From Mesostigma viride (taxonomy: Eukaryota > Streptophyta > Mesostigmatophyceae > Mesostigmatales > Mesostigmataceae), in NCBI GenBank assembly GCA_009746045.1, contig RPFO01000167.1, forward strand, positions 1,308,074-1,372,073: 64,000 nt of DNA. The letters run 5' to 3'. The notes beneath the pieces were generated by a model. The model worked only from the letters and a program-made list of their open reading frames with translations. It was not told the origin of the DNA and did not search any database. A program made the translations under genes and the position numbers. Numbering within the stretch: position 1 is the first letter of the stretch; each line of letters opens with the position of its first letter. This document shows, piece after piece, positions 1-13,235 of the stretch.

Positions 1-335
1 GGGGGTACTGTGGTTGTTAAGACCTCACTTGGACATGTGCAATGTCTTGAATTGGTTGCTCATTGAGTGAGACATAATGTTGGACGTATTGTGGCTGCTT
101 AACAATAACTTTGTGCACGCGTAATTCTTTAATCATGACTAATGTCGGGCGCGTTGCAATTATAAAGGGAGGCATGCAACTATGCAATGTGCGAACATAT
201 TAATTCCATTTAGGGTTATTGCAGTTCAAAAGGAGTGGTGCCGTCGCAAACCGTGTAGATCCCGCTCTGAATGTTAGCCAGCCATAGTTGTAACTTACAA
301 GGCTGCACATTTCCACCTCCATTTGTTTCCATCGT

Positions 336-440
336 TGTGAATGACTCGACTAACACGGATGAGTCAACAGCAGGCTCGAGATATCAACAGCATGGTCCGG
401 GATCTCCATATTTCTGGCCTGCGCTAGTTGCTTTAGTGAT
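336..440 (+). repeat. Dispersed ~100-bp repeat, copy 1
   Basis: Contains the order CAGGCTCGAG, then TGGTCCGG, then TTTCTGGCCTGCGCT. The same order recurs at 798-903 (reverse complement) and 33,780-33,880 (plus strand). No terminal inverted repeats or coding potential were seen, so the element class is unknown. Confidence 0.6.
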
Positions 441-797
441 AGTCTTTACATTGTCATCAAGTGAGTGAGACAACAAACATGACAATTGCCTGGGGCCAGC
501 AGATAAATGTCCAAAATTATTTCAATGAGCAATAAAAGTGATTACTACAAGTAGTCAAGGAAGTGTTATCGCACAGCAAATTTGAAGCAATATCTTATGA
601 ATCACGTTCCATAGTGGCCATCATGATCGCACACACAAAAAGAGCATGCCCCTGAAAGAAAAGAGATCGGACTCAACGGACCTTACAAGTTGACCTTTCT
701 TACCAACCAGTGTGCCTAGAACGTGAAGCGTGGGGCGGCCAGCAACGAAAGATTGTTCATGCAGACGGACCGCCCATGCTATTGCCGGGCGCATCAG

Positions 798-903
798 TGT
801 GTATGTCAATGAGACAACAGCGCAGGCCAGAGATCTGGAGAATCCGGACCAAGGTAGCTCGAGCCTGCCGTTATGTTATCCGCGTTTTCGAGTCGTGCAC
901 GAT
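798..903 (-). repeat. Dispersed ~100-bp repeat, copy 2 (inverted)
   Basis: Read on the minus strand it closely matches the copy near 33,780-33,880, including GACTCGA.AAACGCGGATAA at one end and CTGGCCTGCGCTG at the other. The match to copy 33.8 kb is better than to copy 1. Confidence 0.6.
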
Positions 904-1424
904 GATGGATATGAACCAGTGTGTATGTGGCCATCAACACCAATTGCCGCCATCCATATTGTCATCAGGGCGTTGTGAGTTTCACGTTTGCTTTGTCGCT
1001 CATATTTCGCTTTGCCTTCGGCTTAGGCGAGCTCGCCTTGTCATCTCCAAAGAGTATGCAATGCCGCACAAGAAGACCGACATTTATTACTGCGCCAACT
1101 ATCGTCCTCAAGATTGCCAGCATCTCCAAAGATCACCAAAGCCGCAACCAGATCGAGTGCGGCGCTGTGCCCTTCGCGTGCAATGCTCTGCTCTTCTACA
1201 GCCGTGGGGCTCGGAGCATTTGGGTTAATGTCGTCGCTAATAGCAGGCTTCGGGTCACCTTTCGCGAGGGTAACCCGTTGTAGCCATTCCTGAAAAAGCT
1301 GGTCGGTGTCCCTCATGGCTGGCGACTCCCGAGCACCTGCCACCTTCCCGCGCATGTTGCACGTCTGGCATTTTCATGGGCTTGCTTCGCGCCAACGCAC
1401 GCTGTCCACCACAAGTTCACAAAG

Positions 1425-1590
1425 AGTTCACGAGGAGTTCACGGGGAGTTCACGGGGAGTTCACAACTTCGGACTTCGGGGAGATTGTGAACTCGTCCTG
1501 TGAACTCGTGAACTCCTCGGGACCCAAAATTAGCTCGGCCCCGGTCGGCCCAGTTCACAAAAGAGTTCACAAAGAGTTCACCGCCTCATG
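1425..1590. repeat. GAGTTCAC octamer cluster
   Basis: The octamer GAGTTCAC or its complement GTGAACTC occurs about nine times in 165 bases, in both orientations. It directly precedes the 5' break of the LINE fragment. Confidence 0.6.
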
Positions 1591-1606
1591 TGAGTCGTGC
1601 TTAATT

Positions 1607-2936
1607 TGGGCCATCCTAGCTCTAGATCGGGTGCCACCAGCGTTTATTGCTGCCATTCGTCGACTGTATGAGGGCTCACACGCAGTAGTGCGGACTGCGG
1701 AAGGCACAACCCCACCATTCCCCCTTCACCACGGGGTGTGGCAAGGTTGTGTCCTGTCCCCATACCTGTTCATTATTGTCGTGGATCACGTCATGCGTCG
1801 GGCACGTGCGCGATTTACTGCTGGTTCGAGCCAGGCTTGGACATACTTAACGAGAAAGAGCACGGCGGGGTTAAACCTGGCTACCGCCTGGCCGACCTGA
1901 TTTATGCGGACGACACCACCCTCATCGCGCGCCCCGAGCACATTCAGACCTGGCTGGACTGTCTGGGGGCCTGGAGGCGAGGGCGGTGGGGTTGGAGATT
2001 AGTGTCAAAACTGAGGCGATGGTGATTGGGGCCTCCAGTCGCCCACCGCTGCCGCGCCTGCTCGATGGGACGGAGGTCCCGTTCCGCGATCGCTTCAAAC
2101 TGTTGGGGTCTTGGGGAGCATGCTCCAGGGCTGACACCGCCGACGATGTGGACATCCGCATCGGCCTGGCCTGGGCCAGGCTCCGTTCGCTCAACACCTA
2201 CTGGCGCTCGAAGGGCCTGGGCGAGCACCGCAAGCGCATGCTCTTCAAGGTCCTCGTCCTCACGGTGCTCACGTATGGCCATGGCGCCGAGGCGTGGACA
2301 TTACTCACGCCAACACTGGCAGCTAAGCTAGACGGCACGGTTTACAGGATGCTCCGACAAGTCCTGAACATAGGGTTTTCCAAGCGTAGATCTTTAGAAT
2401 CTTTGTATCAGGGTATGCCTCGTATTTCGGACGAGAATAGTCAGCGTAGGATAGCATTTGTAGGACATCTTGCTCGCACCAGCCAGGTCGACACCGCCTT
2501 TGGTCTGGCCGGCCCCCAGCGGCTTGGCCAGCCAGGGCGGCATATTTTGACCTGGCCTGGCCCCAAGGACATTCCCAAAAGGGCAGGGAAACATGCCACG
2601 AACTACACCGAGATGTTGTTGGCCGCGACCTAGTGGTCCCAGCTCAGTTTGAACACCGCATCCACTCTCTCTCCCTTCTTTGGACTGCCATGCAGAACAA
2701 GACACGATGGCAGAAGATTGTCAAGGCTCACACGCCAGCCCCTGTGGGCAAGCCACCTTCCCCCAAGCGGAGGAGGCGTTTTGATGAGTAGTGTAGTTCG
2801 GATTTCCTAGACTAGATAGCTTAGAGTTAGGTTCGTTCGATTACGCGGCTTCCTCCACAACTCCACCCATCCATCAAGGAATATGTGCTACATGATCTCC
2901 CAACGGAGGCATGTTATAGTTTAATTTAATTTTAAT
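1607..2936 (+). mobile_element. 5'-truncated LINE (non-LTR retrotransposon), reverse transcriptase 3' part
   Basis: This is the 3' part of a non-LTR retrotransposon reverse transcriptase. Visible motifs are HHGVWQGCVLSPYLF (fingers/palm) and the catalytic Y-A-D-D at 1,903-1,914, followed by a thumb-like region ending with GMPRISDENSQRR and an AFVGHLART motif. The protein is split over several frames (about 1,607-1,900, 1,870-1,980, 1,986-2,633), so it is dead. It begins abruptly at GGCCATCCTAGCTCT, a position internal to the longer copy at 44.66-47.79 kb, as expected from 5' truncation during target-primed reverse transcription. The 3' end at about 2,919-2,936 is a TTTAATTTAATTTT tail. The clade is not certain. 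Confidence 0.85.
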
Positions 2937-3429
2937 TGCCTCGTAGTAGCCCCGGCCGGCGACGCGATGTCGGTGATGATTCCTCAAGGCCTGAGCAGCG
3001 ACGGCAGGCACGATGCATTGTTACTCAGCAAGGTGCCCACGGCTCAGGTCCTGGTCTCTGGCGGCCCCCTTTCAGAAATCCCGTGGGCACCGTCTCGCTA
3101 ATAGTGCGCTTGCCGAGCCAGCGGGTCATTCCGTCTGCACTCATATACTGAGTAGGCGGGGCCGTGCCGTGCCGGGGGGTCCCGTCAGGATGGGGGTGGG
3201 GGGGAGTCCGGCCAACTATCCATGGAGGGCCGAGGCGTGTAGTCGGTGGGCGGCCGGGGTGGGTCGTAGGGGTGTCGCGGTGGACATGGTTGGGGTATTG
3301 GACTCATGGTTGGCATGTACTGTAAGACGGGTCAGTGAGACCGTTGTAGGACTAGCCGTTGGCAGTTGTGTGAGGTGGGCCGGCTGGGTGGGTAGGCACT
3401 AGTCTCATCAGTGAAGGGGTCTTGTCACT

Positions 3430-3474
3430 CTTGTGTGTTTGTGTGTGTAGTGTGTGTGTGTGTGCCGTGTGTGG

Positions 3475-3510
<36 letters not shown>
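3430..3510. repeat. (GT)n microsatellite
   Basis: Imperfect GT repeat, purest at about 3,475-3,508. Confidence 0.9.
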
Positions 3511-3529
3511 AGTCCGGCGGTACGGTATG

Positions 3530-3690
3530 AGGCCGGGCCGGGTTCGGGACGGTACCGCCAAAATAGTCTGCGGTCACCCGACCGGTACCGGTACCCCAAC
3601 TTCTCAAGGATACCCGGCCGGTACTGGCGGTACCCGGTACTCATACCAGTAACTGAAGTTCCCGGTACCGGCCGGTACCGGCGTTGGAAG
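3530..3690. repeat. GGTACC-rich degenerate repeat cluster
   Basis: Many copies of the palindrome GGTACC and variants such as GGTACCGG and GTACTGGCGGTACC. Similar clusters lie at 4,140-4,320 and 8,590-8,735. Confidence 0.6.
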
Positions 3691-3905
3691 GACGGCCGGA
3701 ATCGCAAAGAACATGATACCCAAGTCAGTGAGCCAGCGGCTGGACGGGAGAGCGGTTGCAAATGCCAGAATAAGTAGTCATGCCGGGCATGACTAGTCAC
3801 TGCCACTAGTGCATCAGCTTTTGCTAGTTCGTGACTTCGTGGCTACTCGACTACACTCAAGCCGGCAAGAAGCGTCATGGAAAGTGACGATTCCGCGGGC
3901 GACTT

Positions 3906-4107
3906 GGCACTCGGCACTCGGCACTCGGCACTCGGCACTCGGCACTCGGCACTCGGCACTCGGCACTCGGCACGGCTCGGCACTCGGCACTCGGCACTCG
4001 GCACTCGGCACTCGGCACTCGGCACTCGGCACTCGGCACTCGGCACTCGGCACTCGGCACTCGGCACTCGGCACTCGGCACTCGGCACTCGGCACTCGGC
4101 ACTCGGT
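3906..4107. repeat. (GGCACTC)n heptamer array
   Basis: About 28 tandem copies of the 7-mer GGCACTC with a single interruption near 3,970 (GGCACGGCTC). Because 7 is not a multiple of 3 it stays open in several frames and yields long spurious reading frames on both strands. Confidence 0.95.
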
Positions 4108-5232
4108 CACTCTCGAGACGGTCAATCTCGCATGTAGGACCGCCGGGCTTGGGTACCAATACCGGGTACCGGGTCTCACCCGGATATCGATGATGGCCAA
4201 CCCGGTTCCGGACTACCGGTACTGACCCAGCTTTCCTGCTTTCGATGCCCGACCTACCGGTTACTAACGGTACCGGGTACCGGTACCGGGTTTTTCCTGT
4301 AGTACCGGGTACCGTCCCGGACAGTGGACAGTGGAAATTGAACAGTGGACAGAGCGGCATGGACAGAAGCGGCAAGTCAGTCAGTCAGCTGTCAGTCAGT
4401 CCGTTGGATCCCACGTGCACAATACTGATTTTGCGCTTAGACGTCAGAATTTTATCAAATCATTATCAAATCATAGCAAATCATAGTTGTAGCTCGTAAT
4501 GTGTCAGGATCAACGATTCAAAGATTGGATTGTACACACTTGGCACCTTTTCCTGACGCTGACAGGAGCACGTTCACAATTGGCAATGTCCGCGTGCTGA
4601 TTAGAAAGTGGTCGCCACAAGCCAGGTCACAAGTCATAATAACAGGATCCTTCACACCGTGGGCCTGCGCACGAAATATGTTCGTCGGTATCCGACATAA
4701 TCATGCATGCATGTATGAGGAGCCAAAGTAGCAAACGCGATGGCAGATTAAGTAAATACCTTCCCTATTTAGACACGATTTCAAGGGTGGTAAAATTGCC
4801 ATAATTCTACCAGGAAAATGGTATCATAGCTGGGTCGTCTTGCTGCGCAGCTCACCTGCCATCCATGGCGCCGGTTTCGAAACCACGCCCGCCATCTGCC
4901 TGCCAAGCTCAGTGGGCCATCGGTACTGCATATCTGACAGTACACGTAAGATACCGCCAGTCGGTGGTCAGTTAGCGATGCTAGCTCGGCCTGCCCTCAT
5001 TGCTGACAAGCGTGCAATATCCCCTGCCGCGAGGTTGATCATTTTGGCAGTACTAGCTGCCACAGGTACAGAGAACTTCCGCATAATACTTAGTAGAGCT
5101 GCTACGTCCGCGTGTGCGCGTAATCTTTTTATTATTCGCGCTTTTGAGTAAGTAACGAGTTACGGATCCAAGCACCAGGTCGATGTCCGCCTCACCTCCG
5201 TTTGTGAATTCCCTGACATAGTATGATGAAAT

Positions 5233-5559
5233 ATGTGTCGGCGTGGCCGGGTGGGCGTCTTCCTTTTCTTACACTCAGCCTTCATCGGGGAAGCTGCCGT
5301 CCTCCAGTCGGTGTCAACTCAGGCAGGGCTAAACAGCGCCCTAGCTAACACTGCCGTGACCGATATCAGCGTAACCGCCTCGTTTACCTTGACGGGGAGT
5401 CAGATCAGTATCACGCGAAGCGTTAACATTTACGGCAGCTGTGGTGCGAGCAATTGCGTGATAAGCACGGATGGTGTGGGGCCCAACCGTGTGTTTGACA
5501 TTGCGACGAGTGATTTGGCTGTGACGATCGGCGGCGGACTGACATTTACGGCACCACAG
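5233..5559 (+). CDS. Exon 1: signal peptide and start of beta-helix domain
   Basis: Opens with MCRRGRVGVFLFLHSAFIGEA, a basic then hydrophobic stretch with small residues that fits a signal peptide. It continues with a pattern (NTAVTDISVTASFTLTG, ITRSVNIYGSCGA, VISTDGVGPNRVFDI) typical of the N-terminal rungs of pectin-lyase-fold/PMP-like proteins of green algae. It has 109 codons and ends in phase 0 at CACCACAG|GTATGG. The start was chosen because the signal-like sequence follows it directly. Confidence 0.7.
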
Positions 5560-8500
5560 GTATGGGGGGTGCCTGGTCCCATGCTTTGTGGCCCAAAAGT
5601 GCGCCCTGTCAGTCCTTATTGATAATTCAGCTTGTGTAGGCCAAAGGGGCTGGTGGGAAAGTACCCAGCAAGGTTTGTGCGTGTCGGCTTGCCCAGCATG
5701 CATCCAGGTTGCGCCGATGTTGAGGTTAGAGCAGGGACATATGGTCGAAAATGGGCATGAGCTTGCGGCAGAACTGCAGATCACGCGGGAGTGGTTTCGT
5801 GGGAAAGTTTTTGGGTCAGCACCGAGACCTAGATCTATGTACATCGCGCATGGCACTCTTGTCTGACCGTACAGCTGACCACTTGACCAGGGTGAACACC
5901 CTGGTCAAACTCAAGGGGGTATTTTGGGGTACCCTGATACACAGCTGTTGGTATGGAAAACCCAGTTATTTTTTTTAGCACTACCTGACGGGTCCCTGGG
6001 GCATTTACAAGTAGTGCTAGCCGGGATATCCTAGCTAGCAACTGGGCCTACAAAACCAATCCCAGGGTCAGCTGTCAGATTGAAAAAAGGGGCCATCATG
6101 CATTATAAGGGTGTTGATCACCTCACACATAGCTCCCAACATCCCCCTGAGGGGGTTTCTATTAATAGAGCAGAGGGACCATGTACTGGGACCACTCACT
6201 GTACCCTCAAGCATGTAGCCCTACCTGTGTGCATGCTTGCCAGTTCCCAGTATGGCCTAGAAATAATTATTACGTTGGATGGGGGCTCCCGTGGCGCATG
6301 GTGCAACTCGTATGGCTGTTTTTAGTCACGAGTCAAAGACGGTTGAGAGCATTACACTCCAGAGAAGCGACAATACGAATGGGCTTCTGGTGCATGCCAT
6401 CCGGTCAAGTGCTGTGAGAGCTGCTTCCCTGAATCAAGGGGAAGCCGCCATGGTTTCTGAAGGCGCATATGTTTTCTCACGATGCATATCCCGTCCAACA
6501 ACCAGCAGCTGCTTTCACCCTCTCATTAGGTCATGACCACTGCGACATGCACGAGCAATCGTTTATAAGTTGGTGAAGCATCCAGGTGTAGGTAAGATAT
6601 TGTCCGTGACTTTTAATTGGCTTTTATTGGCCTCCTCCTCCTCCTCCTCCTCCTCCTCCTCCTCCTCCTCCTCCTCCTCCTCCTCCTCCTCCTCCTCCTC
6701 CTCCTCCTCCTCCTCCTCCTCCTCCTCCTCCTCCTCCTCCTCCTCCTCCTCCTCCTCCTCCTCCTCCTCCTCCTCCTCCTCCTCCTCCTCCTCCTCCTCC
6801 TCCTCCTCCTCCTCCTCCTCCTCCTCCTCCTCCTCCTCCTCCTCCTCCTCACTTCCAGTCTGGCTGGCTCCTCTGCCTTGTGGCTATCCAAGAACACTAC
6901 TGTATTTAGGAGGAGTTACTAGCAGTTCGTATTACAGGACTAGCACTTGCATGCCCAGGGCATCGGCTTGTGCTCGTGCCAGTAGATACTAAACCGGCCT
7001 TGGGCGGCGGGGGGCGTGGTACACTGTCCATCTTCCCAGTAAAAGTCCTAAATTTAGGACCAAGTGGAATTAAAAAATATATATGCAAACATTAAAATTT
7101 GACCCTGGCATTCGTGCCCATGACAGATAACACACTTTTTTAGTTTCTATCAAAAACCTGGGGTCAAATAATTACATTTAGTGCATGAATGGGCCCTGCC
7201 ACCTGCCAGACCTCAAAGCGCGAATTTGGCCAAAATGTGGGTTTTAGGACCATTAGGACCAATTATTGTCAACGCATGACCATGCTATCCACACGGTCCC
7301 TTGAGCATCTTACAAGCGCTAGGGGACCCTACGAGGCCTTGGGATGGCGGGGCAGCGTATAACAAGGCCATACCCTGCTGTGGCTGCCTCTCTATATACG
7401 CGTGATTAACGGTGTCACAGATGGTGCAGGTAATGCAATATAGGGTTGCATGGTTGCTGAGGTTGCCCGGCTTGAACATGGCCCACCCCTTGCGGTAAAC
7501 TTTCTCTAAGCATATGCCAAACCTTCTTTGACATCACGGACATGCTGGCCACCACCCAGCGATGAAAAAACATTGCATTTGCATTGCAACTAACACATGA
7601 ATGCAGCCAAATCAAGTTACAAAACAACGTTGTGCTAACATGCAACGCTTTGTGAGCGAATTCAGGGTGCATGTAACACGTAAACCATACTGTATATACT
7701 GTCTGAGAACACCCTGAACGACTGCAGGCCATAGGACCATGGTTTATAACTAACACATGAGTAAAACTGCTCTTACGCATGTGTGTTTTAGCTGCAGCGG
7801 ACGACGAAGATAGAGACGTAAAAAATTGTATGACGTAAACCAACTATGTGTGACAGTTATGTGCACAGAGAGCGTCCCCTCTTTTTAGGCATAGCTGGCT
7901 GACTCAAAACACCACGACAGCGTTGCCAGTTACACTCATGATCTAGGACAACCCGGCACGTACCTGCTACTTACGTCGCCTCATTCCAGATGGTTGCAAA
8001 AAAGTCGCTGAAATCCGCAGCGAGGTCAGCTTTCCGAGAGCTGAGCGCACCAAAGCTGGCCAACCGGTTCGACAATGATATAAACCACGCTTGTGCTGCG
8101 TTCTAGGTCCAAGAAATACCGAAAGTGAAGACCTATAAGGTGCGCTCGCTGCCCAGCCTGAACGTCCCTAAAACATGGTCGACAATGGAAATCGGGCAAG
8201 AATATCACGGCCCAGGCGCTCCCATGTCAAATACTCCGTTTCTAAACTCCAGACTATAATAAAAATCGTCCACAAAAATTTCCTGGCTTGATTCGCACCA
8301 CCATTGCTAATACACTAACATGTTTGTGCCAAAATCGACCCTCCGCGAGCAGGCGATCTGCGACCCATTTGTGTTGTGCCGCTGTGATACAGCGCTACAC
8401 ATAAAAACTTGCGCAGAAAATATTCACAGCCTTTAAGCATAACTAACAACCTTTCGTTTTTGCTACTGGGCGCCCGAAATGATAAACGCACGTGAAAACG

Positions 8501-11500
8501 CCGGCCACGATTGTCAGGTCGCCATATCCACCTCACTTCATTCCCGCACCCACTTTTTCGCTCCAAAATCGGTTATATTTTTGGTCGAGGTACCTACTTT
8601 CCCGCCATTATACCCGGTACCCGGGTACGGAATCCGGGTACCATGTGCCGGTACCACGGGTCGGGTACATCATGCCGGGTACGGTCCACATGGGGTACGG
8701 TCCATATAGTGACCCCCCCCCCCGGTACCTCGGTTATAGTGACCACTAGGACGATTTAGGACAAAGTCCTAAATTTAGGACCGTGGGATGATTAACAACA
8801 CGCACAAGCCCAAGACATGTCCACCCTCCCTGCCTGCTTCCCCACGCCTGAGTGCAGCCCGTGCTTGTGCCGTCCTCTGAATTCAGCATACCCAGCCAGC
8901 TCCTGCGGTGTGCACAGTAGAACTAGCAAAAACGGATGCTTTGGCGCCCTTCTCTGGTAAAAGGGCTTGGGCAGCTGGGCATTCCTTGGGCCGGGCTTGG
9001 ATTGGGACTTTCCTGCAGTTGCAATATCATGCCGACTGCAATATCATGCCAAGGCTTTTGTTTTTAATTCCTACTGCTAGCCTCAACGACTTGTTACGTG
9101 CACATCTTGGACACCAGTTGCCCAAGCTGCGCTGCTATCTGTAACTACACATACGCGTACCGTCTGATGGCAATGCTGGATTGTAGCTTGCAAGAACTGC
9201 ATACAGCAGTACGGTTTGCATAAACTGCCATATTCTGCTTTTACGCGCGGATACCGCACGTGGGCCGCGCAGAGCCTGGAAGACCGTCTTGATCGCATCC
9301 ATGGTTGTGGTTGCCGATGCAGGTGCTCCGATATTTCCGCAAATATGGTTCGAATTTTCGCTCCTCATGCTGTCAATTTTGCTTTTTCTGTCCACAAACG
9401 TGCCCTCTCATGTTCGGGTCATGCTGCTGCGTCCCCTGGGCATGCACGTTAAGTTGTATCGTTCACTTGCCGCCGCGGCATTGTTCACTTGTCGTAACCT
9501 ATTGTACTGTGTGCACCATGTCATTATTACTGTGAACACCGCCGCTTGCAGAGGTCCCAAGACGGGGGCGCCATCTCATGCACTGGAACTGGCACGACGC
9601 TGCTCCTGCAAAACGTGGTGTTTGACCAAGTCTACTCGGTACGCGCTCGTGCTGGCGTGCTTTTTGCCTCTACCTGCTTGTCTTGCCTGCGGTTGGACGC
9701 TGTTTCGGTTTTAATTGTTCCCGTTATAATATTGACTCTCTAGCTTGGAAGATGCCTCCGTGGTGTTGGTTTGTATGAACATGGTTGGGCCGCGGGTCAC
9801 GAGCCAAACTTGCAGGGGGGTTGGATCGACCTGGCTAGCCTAGTAGGACTTGCTGTGTTGCCGGGTGGTTGCGACCTGGGAGATGCCAACTCCCCTGGCC
9901 CCACAACGGCTTCGCAAGGCAACCCCTTGTAGTGACCAGTATAGTGACCGAGTGGCCTAGTACAGCATGCTACGGCTTCGCAAGGCAACCCCTTGTAGTG
10001 ACCAGTATAGTGACCGATGGGCCTAGTACAGCATGCTACGGCTTCGCAAGGCAACCCCTTGTAGTGACCAGTATAGTGACCGATGGGCCTAGTACAGCAT
10101 GCTACGGCTTCGCAAGGCAACCCCTTGTAGTGACCAGTATAGTGACCGATGGGCCTAGTACAGCATGCTACGGCTTCGCAAGGCAACCCCTTGGATTAGG
10201 AAAATGTTGCAGATCTTTGTTTTCTGTTGTCTAGTCAGCTCTGTTGATATGCGTCATACCTACCTCTTTGTGTGCGCCCTAGGACTCATCAAGGCCATCA
10301 CCCAACCCTTTGCCATCCGATGACTTGCACGTTTGATGACATGAGCGTTCGACGACACGCGCATTGCATGACAACATCATTGCAGGATGGCAACAGGATT
10401 GGGACAACAGCATGGGTGGGAAGATGTGCATGGGTGGCGATTCATGCCTCGCTCGTGCGAGGGAGAATGTCTGGGGGCATGTGGGCAGGTCGACGATTGG
10501 GGGAGTGCAAGCATGGCTCACGTGAGCAGCTGAGCTGCAGTGACCCCCACTGTTCACCCCACTGCCACCCCCTCGTAAACCCCCCCCGAGACCCTCACTG
10601 CTACCCCCCCCACTTAACCCCCGAGTGACCCTCACTGCTACCCCCCCCATTTAACCCCCGAGTGACCCTCACTGCTACCCCCCCCATTCAACCCCCGAGT
10701 GACCCTCACTGCTACCCCCCATTCAACCCCCGAGTGACCCTCACGGCTACCCCCCCATTTAACCCCCGAGTGACCCTCACTGCTACCCCCCATTTAACCC
10801 CCGAGTGACCCTCACTGCTACCCCCCCATTTAACCCCCGAGTGACCCTCACTGCTACCCCCCCATTTAACCCCCGAGTGACCCTCACTGCTACCCCCCCA
10901 TTTAACCCCCGAGTGACCCTCACTGCTACCCCCCCATTTAACCCCCGAGTGACCCTCACGGCTACCCCCCCATTTAACCCCCGAGTGACCCTCACTGCTA
11001 CCCCCCATTTAACCCCCGAGTGACCCTCACTGCTACCCCCATTCAACCCCCGAGTGACCCTCACTGCCACCCCCCCCATTTAACCCCCGAGTGACCCTCA
11101 CTGCTACCCCCCCATTTAACCCCCGAGTGACCCTCACTGCTACCCCCCCATTCAACCCCCGAGTGACCCTCACTGCTACCCCCCCACTTAACCCCCGAGT
11201 GACCCTCACTGCTACCCCCCCATTCAACCCCCGAGTGACCCTCACTGCTACCCCCCCATTTAACCCCCGAGTGACCCTCACTGCTACCCCCCATTTAACC
11301 CCCGAGTGACCCTCACTGCTACCCCCCATTAAACCCCCGAGTGACCCTCACTGCTACCCCCCCACTTAACCCCGAGTGACCCTCACTGCTACCCCCCCAT
11401 TTAACCCCCGAGTGACCCTCACTGCTACCCCCCCATTTAACCCCGAGTGACCCTCACTTCTACCCCCCCATTTGACCCCCGAGTGACCCTCACTGCTACC

Positions 11501-13204
11501 CCCCATTTAACCCCCGAGTGACCCTCACTGCTACCCCCCCATTAAACCCCCGAGTGACCCTCACTGCTACCCCCCACTTAACCCCCGAGTGACCCTCACT
11601 GCTACCCCCCATTTAACCCCCGAGTGACCCTCACTGCTACCCCCCCATTTAACCCCCGAGTGACCCTCACTGCTACCCCCCATTTAACCCCCGAGTGACC
11701 CTCACTGCTACCCCCCCATTTAACCCCGAGTAACCCTCACTTCTACCCCCCCATTTGACCCCCGAGTGACCCTCACTGCTACCCCCCATTTAACCCCCGA
11801 GTGACCCTCACTGCTACCCCCCCATTTAACCCCGAGTAACCCTCACTTCTACCCCCCCATTTGACCCCCGAGTGACCCTCACTGCTACCCCCCCCATTTA
11901 ACCCCCGAGTGACCCTCACTGCTACCCCCCCCATTTAACCCCCGAGTAACCCTCACTGCTACCCCGGCTGTACCACCATGCAGCCACAATGGCCCCATGA
12001 CCTGTGTCTTGATGGGAATCGTCGGGCCACTTACAAGAATCGCGGCGCGTATTGTTCTTTCCCGCATGCATTCGTTCATCATTCTTGCCTTCCCTTGTCA
12101 TTCGTGTGGTTTCCATCCGTGGGGGGCTGTGGCAGGACCGGGGGGCTCTCTTTGTGTCCGGATGCGACACCCGTTGCTTTTATTGCTCGTTCACGAACAA
12201 TGTGGCGACGGTACGTGCGGTCCGCCCGCCCATTATGTCTGTTGAATGAAAGTCTTCCGTGCCCTGAACTAATGCTAGCGCATGGCCAGGTCCATGTGGG
12301 TAGACATTTGTCTGTTTTGGAGATATACGGGGAACTGGGCACTTTTGTCGCCTGAAACATGTCGCTGCCTGGTTTGCACTCTTGTTGTGATCTTGATCTT
12401 ACCCTCAAAGTTGGGACAAGGGGCTTGGCTACAGCCTCTTTGGTTTCACTGGTACTCATCATGCAGCTAACCCATGCCCACTCCCACCCATGCTCTGATC
12501 ATGCCTGCTGTCATGGTGGCTCAGTGGACAGAATGGGTACATGTTTCTCGCAAGAGCTCCCACTGTCCTGTCAGCCGTGCCCGACAGCAGCTTGGTTGGA
12601 ATTTTTCCCTTGGCTCTGGCAGCACCATTGTGTCTGGAAGGGTTGCCCCTCAGCAGCAGGCTGCGGCAAGGGTTTCTGAGGTGGACTCATGTTGCTTCCC
12701 ACGGGCCGAAATGCCTTACTCGTGGGGCGGGAACTCGCGAACTCAAGATGTTGATTGTAGAGAAAGAATAAAGGTTAGAATTAGTCTTTTTTTCTCGCGT
12801 TACCGACACCTCTTGCGGCATCTCCCCGCAGACGCACGGGGGGGCGGTCTTCCTGACGACGTCTTCGTTTTACTGCTATGAGTGCTTGTTCACGGGAAAC
12901 ACGGCCTCGGTGAGTGCGGCAGGCAGCCAACCTTGTTCGAGCCACAGTGTAGGGCAGAGTACCAGTTTCCAGGGGGTTTAGAGGGATGAGAAACGCCCTC
13001 AGCGACAAGCTACCAATGCTGTTGCACTGCATGAGGCATCAACATGTTATAGCTCGCAAAGTGCAGATGGGTTGCTTCCCAAGGAGATGGTTCTCATTAC
13101 TAGGATCACCAGCTAATTTTCTTGGTGACGATGAGCTATTGCAACTTTTCTTGGCTATTATATATAGCTTTTATATAGCTTGCAACTTCTTCTTGGCTAT
13201 TGGA

Positions 13205-13235
<31 letters not shown>

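Larger units (their letters stand above)
1..1606. other. Intergenic, no convincing gene
   Basis: No reading frame here has a recognisable domain or plausible splice pattern. Two copies of a dispersed repeat of roughly 100 bp are present (about 336-440 plus strand, 798-903 minus strand), and a cluster of GAGTTCAC/GTGAACTC octamers lies at about 1,425-1,590, just before the LINE fragment. Confidence 0.5.
2937..5232. other. Repeat-rich intergenic stretch upstream of the large gene
   Basis: No gene is supported. The stretch holds a (GT)n run near 3,430-3,510, two clusters of degenerate GGTACCGG repeats (3,530-3,690 and 4,140-4,320) and a heptamer array. The promoter of the large gene starting at 5,233 should lie near the right end, but no clear TATA element stands out. 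Confidence 0.5.

Noticed and set aside
10700-11330. Repeat proteins with VRVTRGLNGG or SEGHSGVKWG units
   Set aside because: Products of the 36-bp minisatellite; the C-run changes shift the frame between units.
3906-11966. CRISPR-like arrays
   Set aside because: All arrays here are contiguous tandem repeats without unique spacers, in a eukaryotic context.
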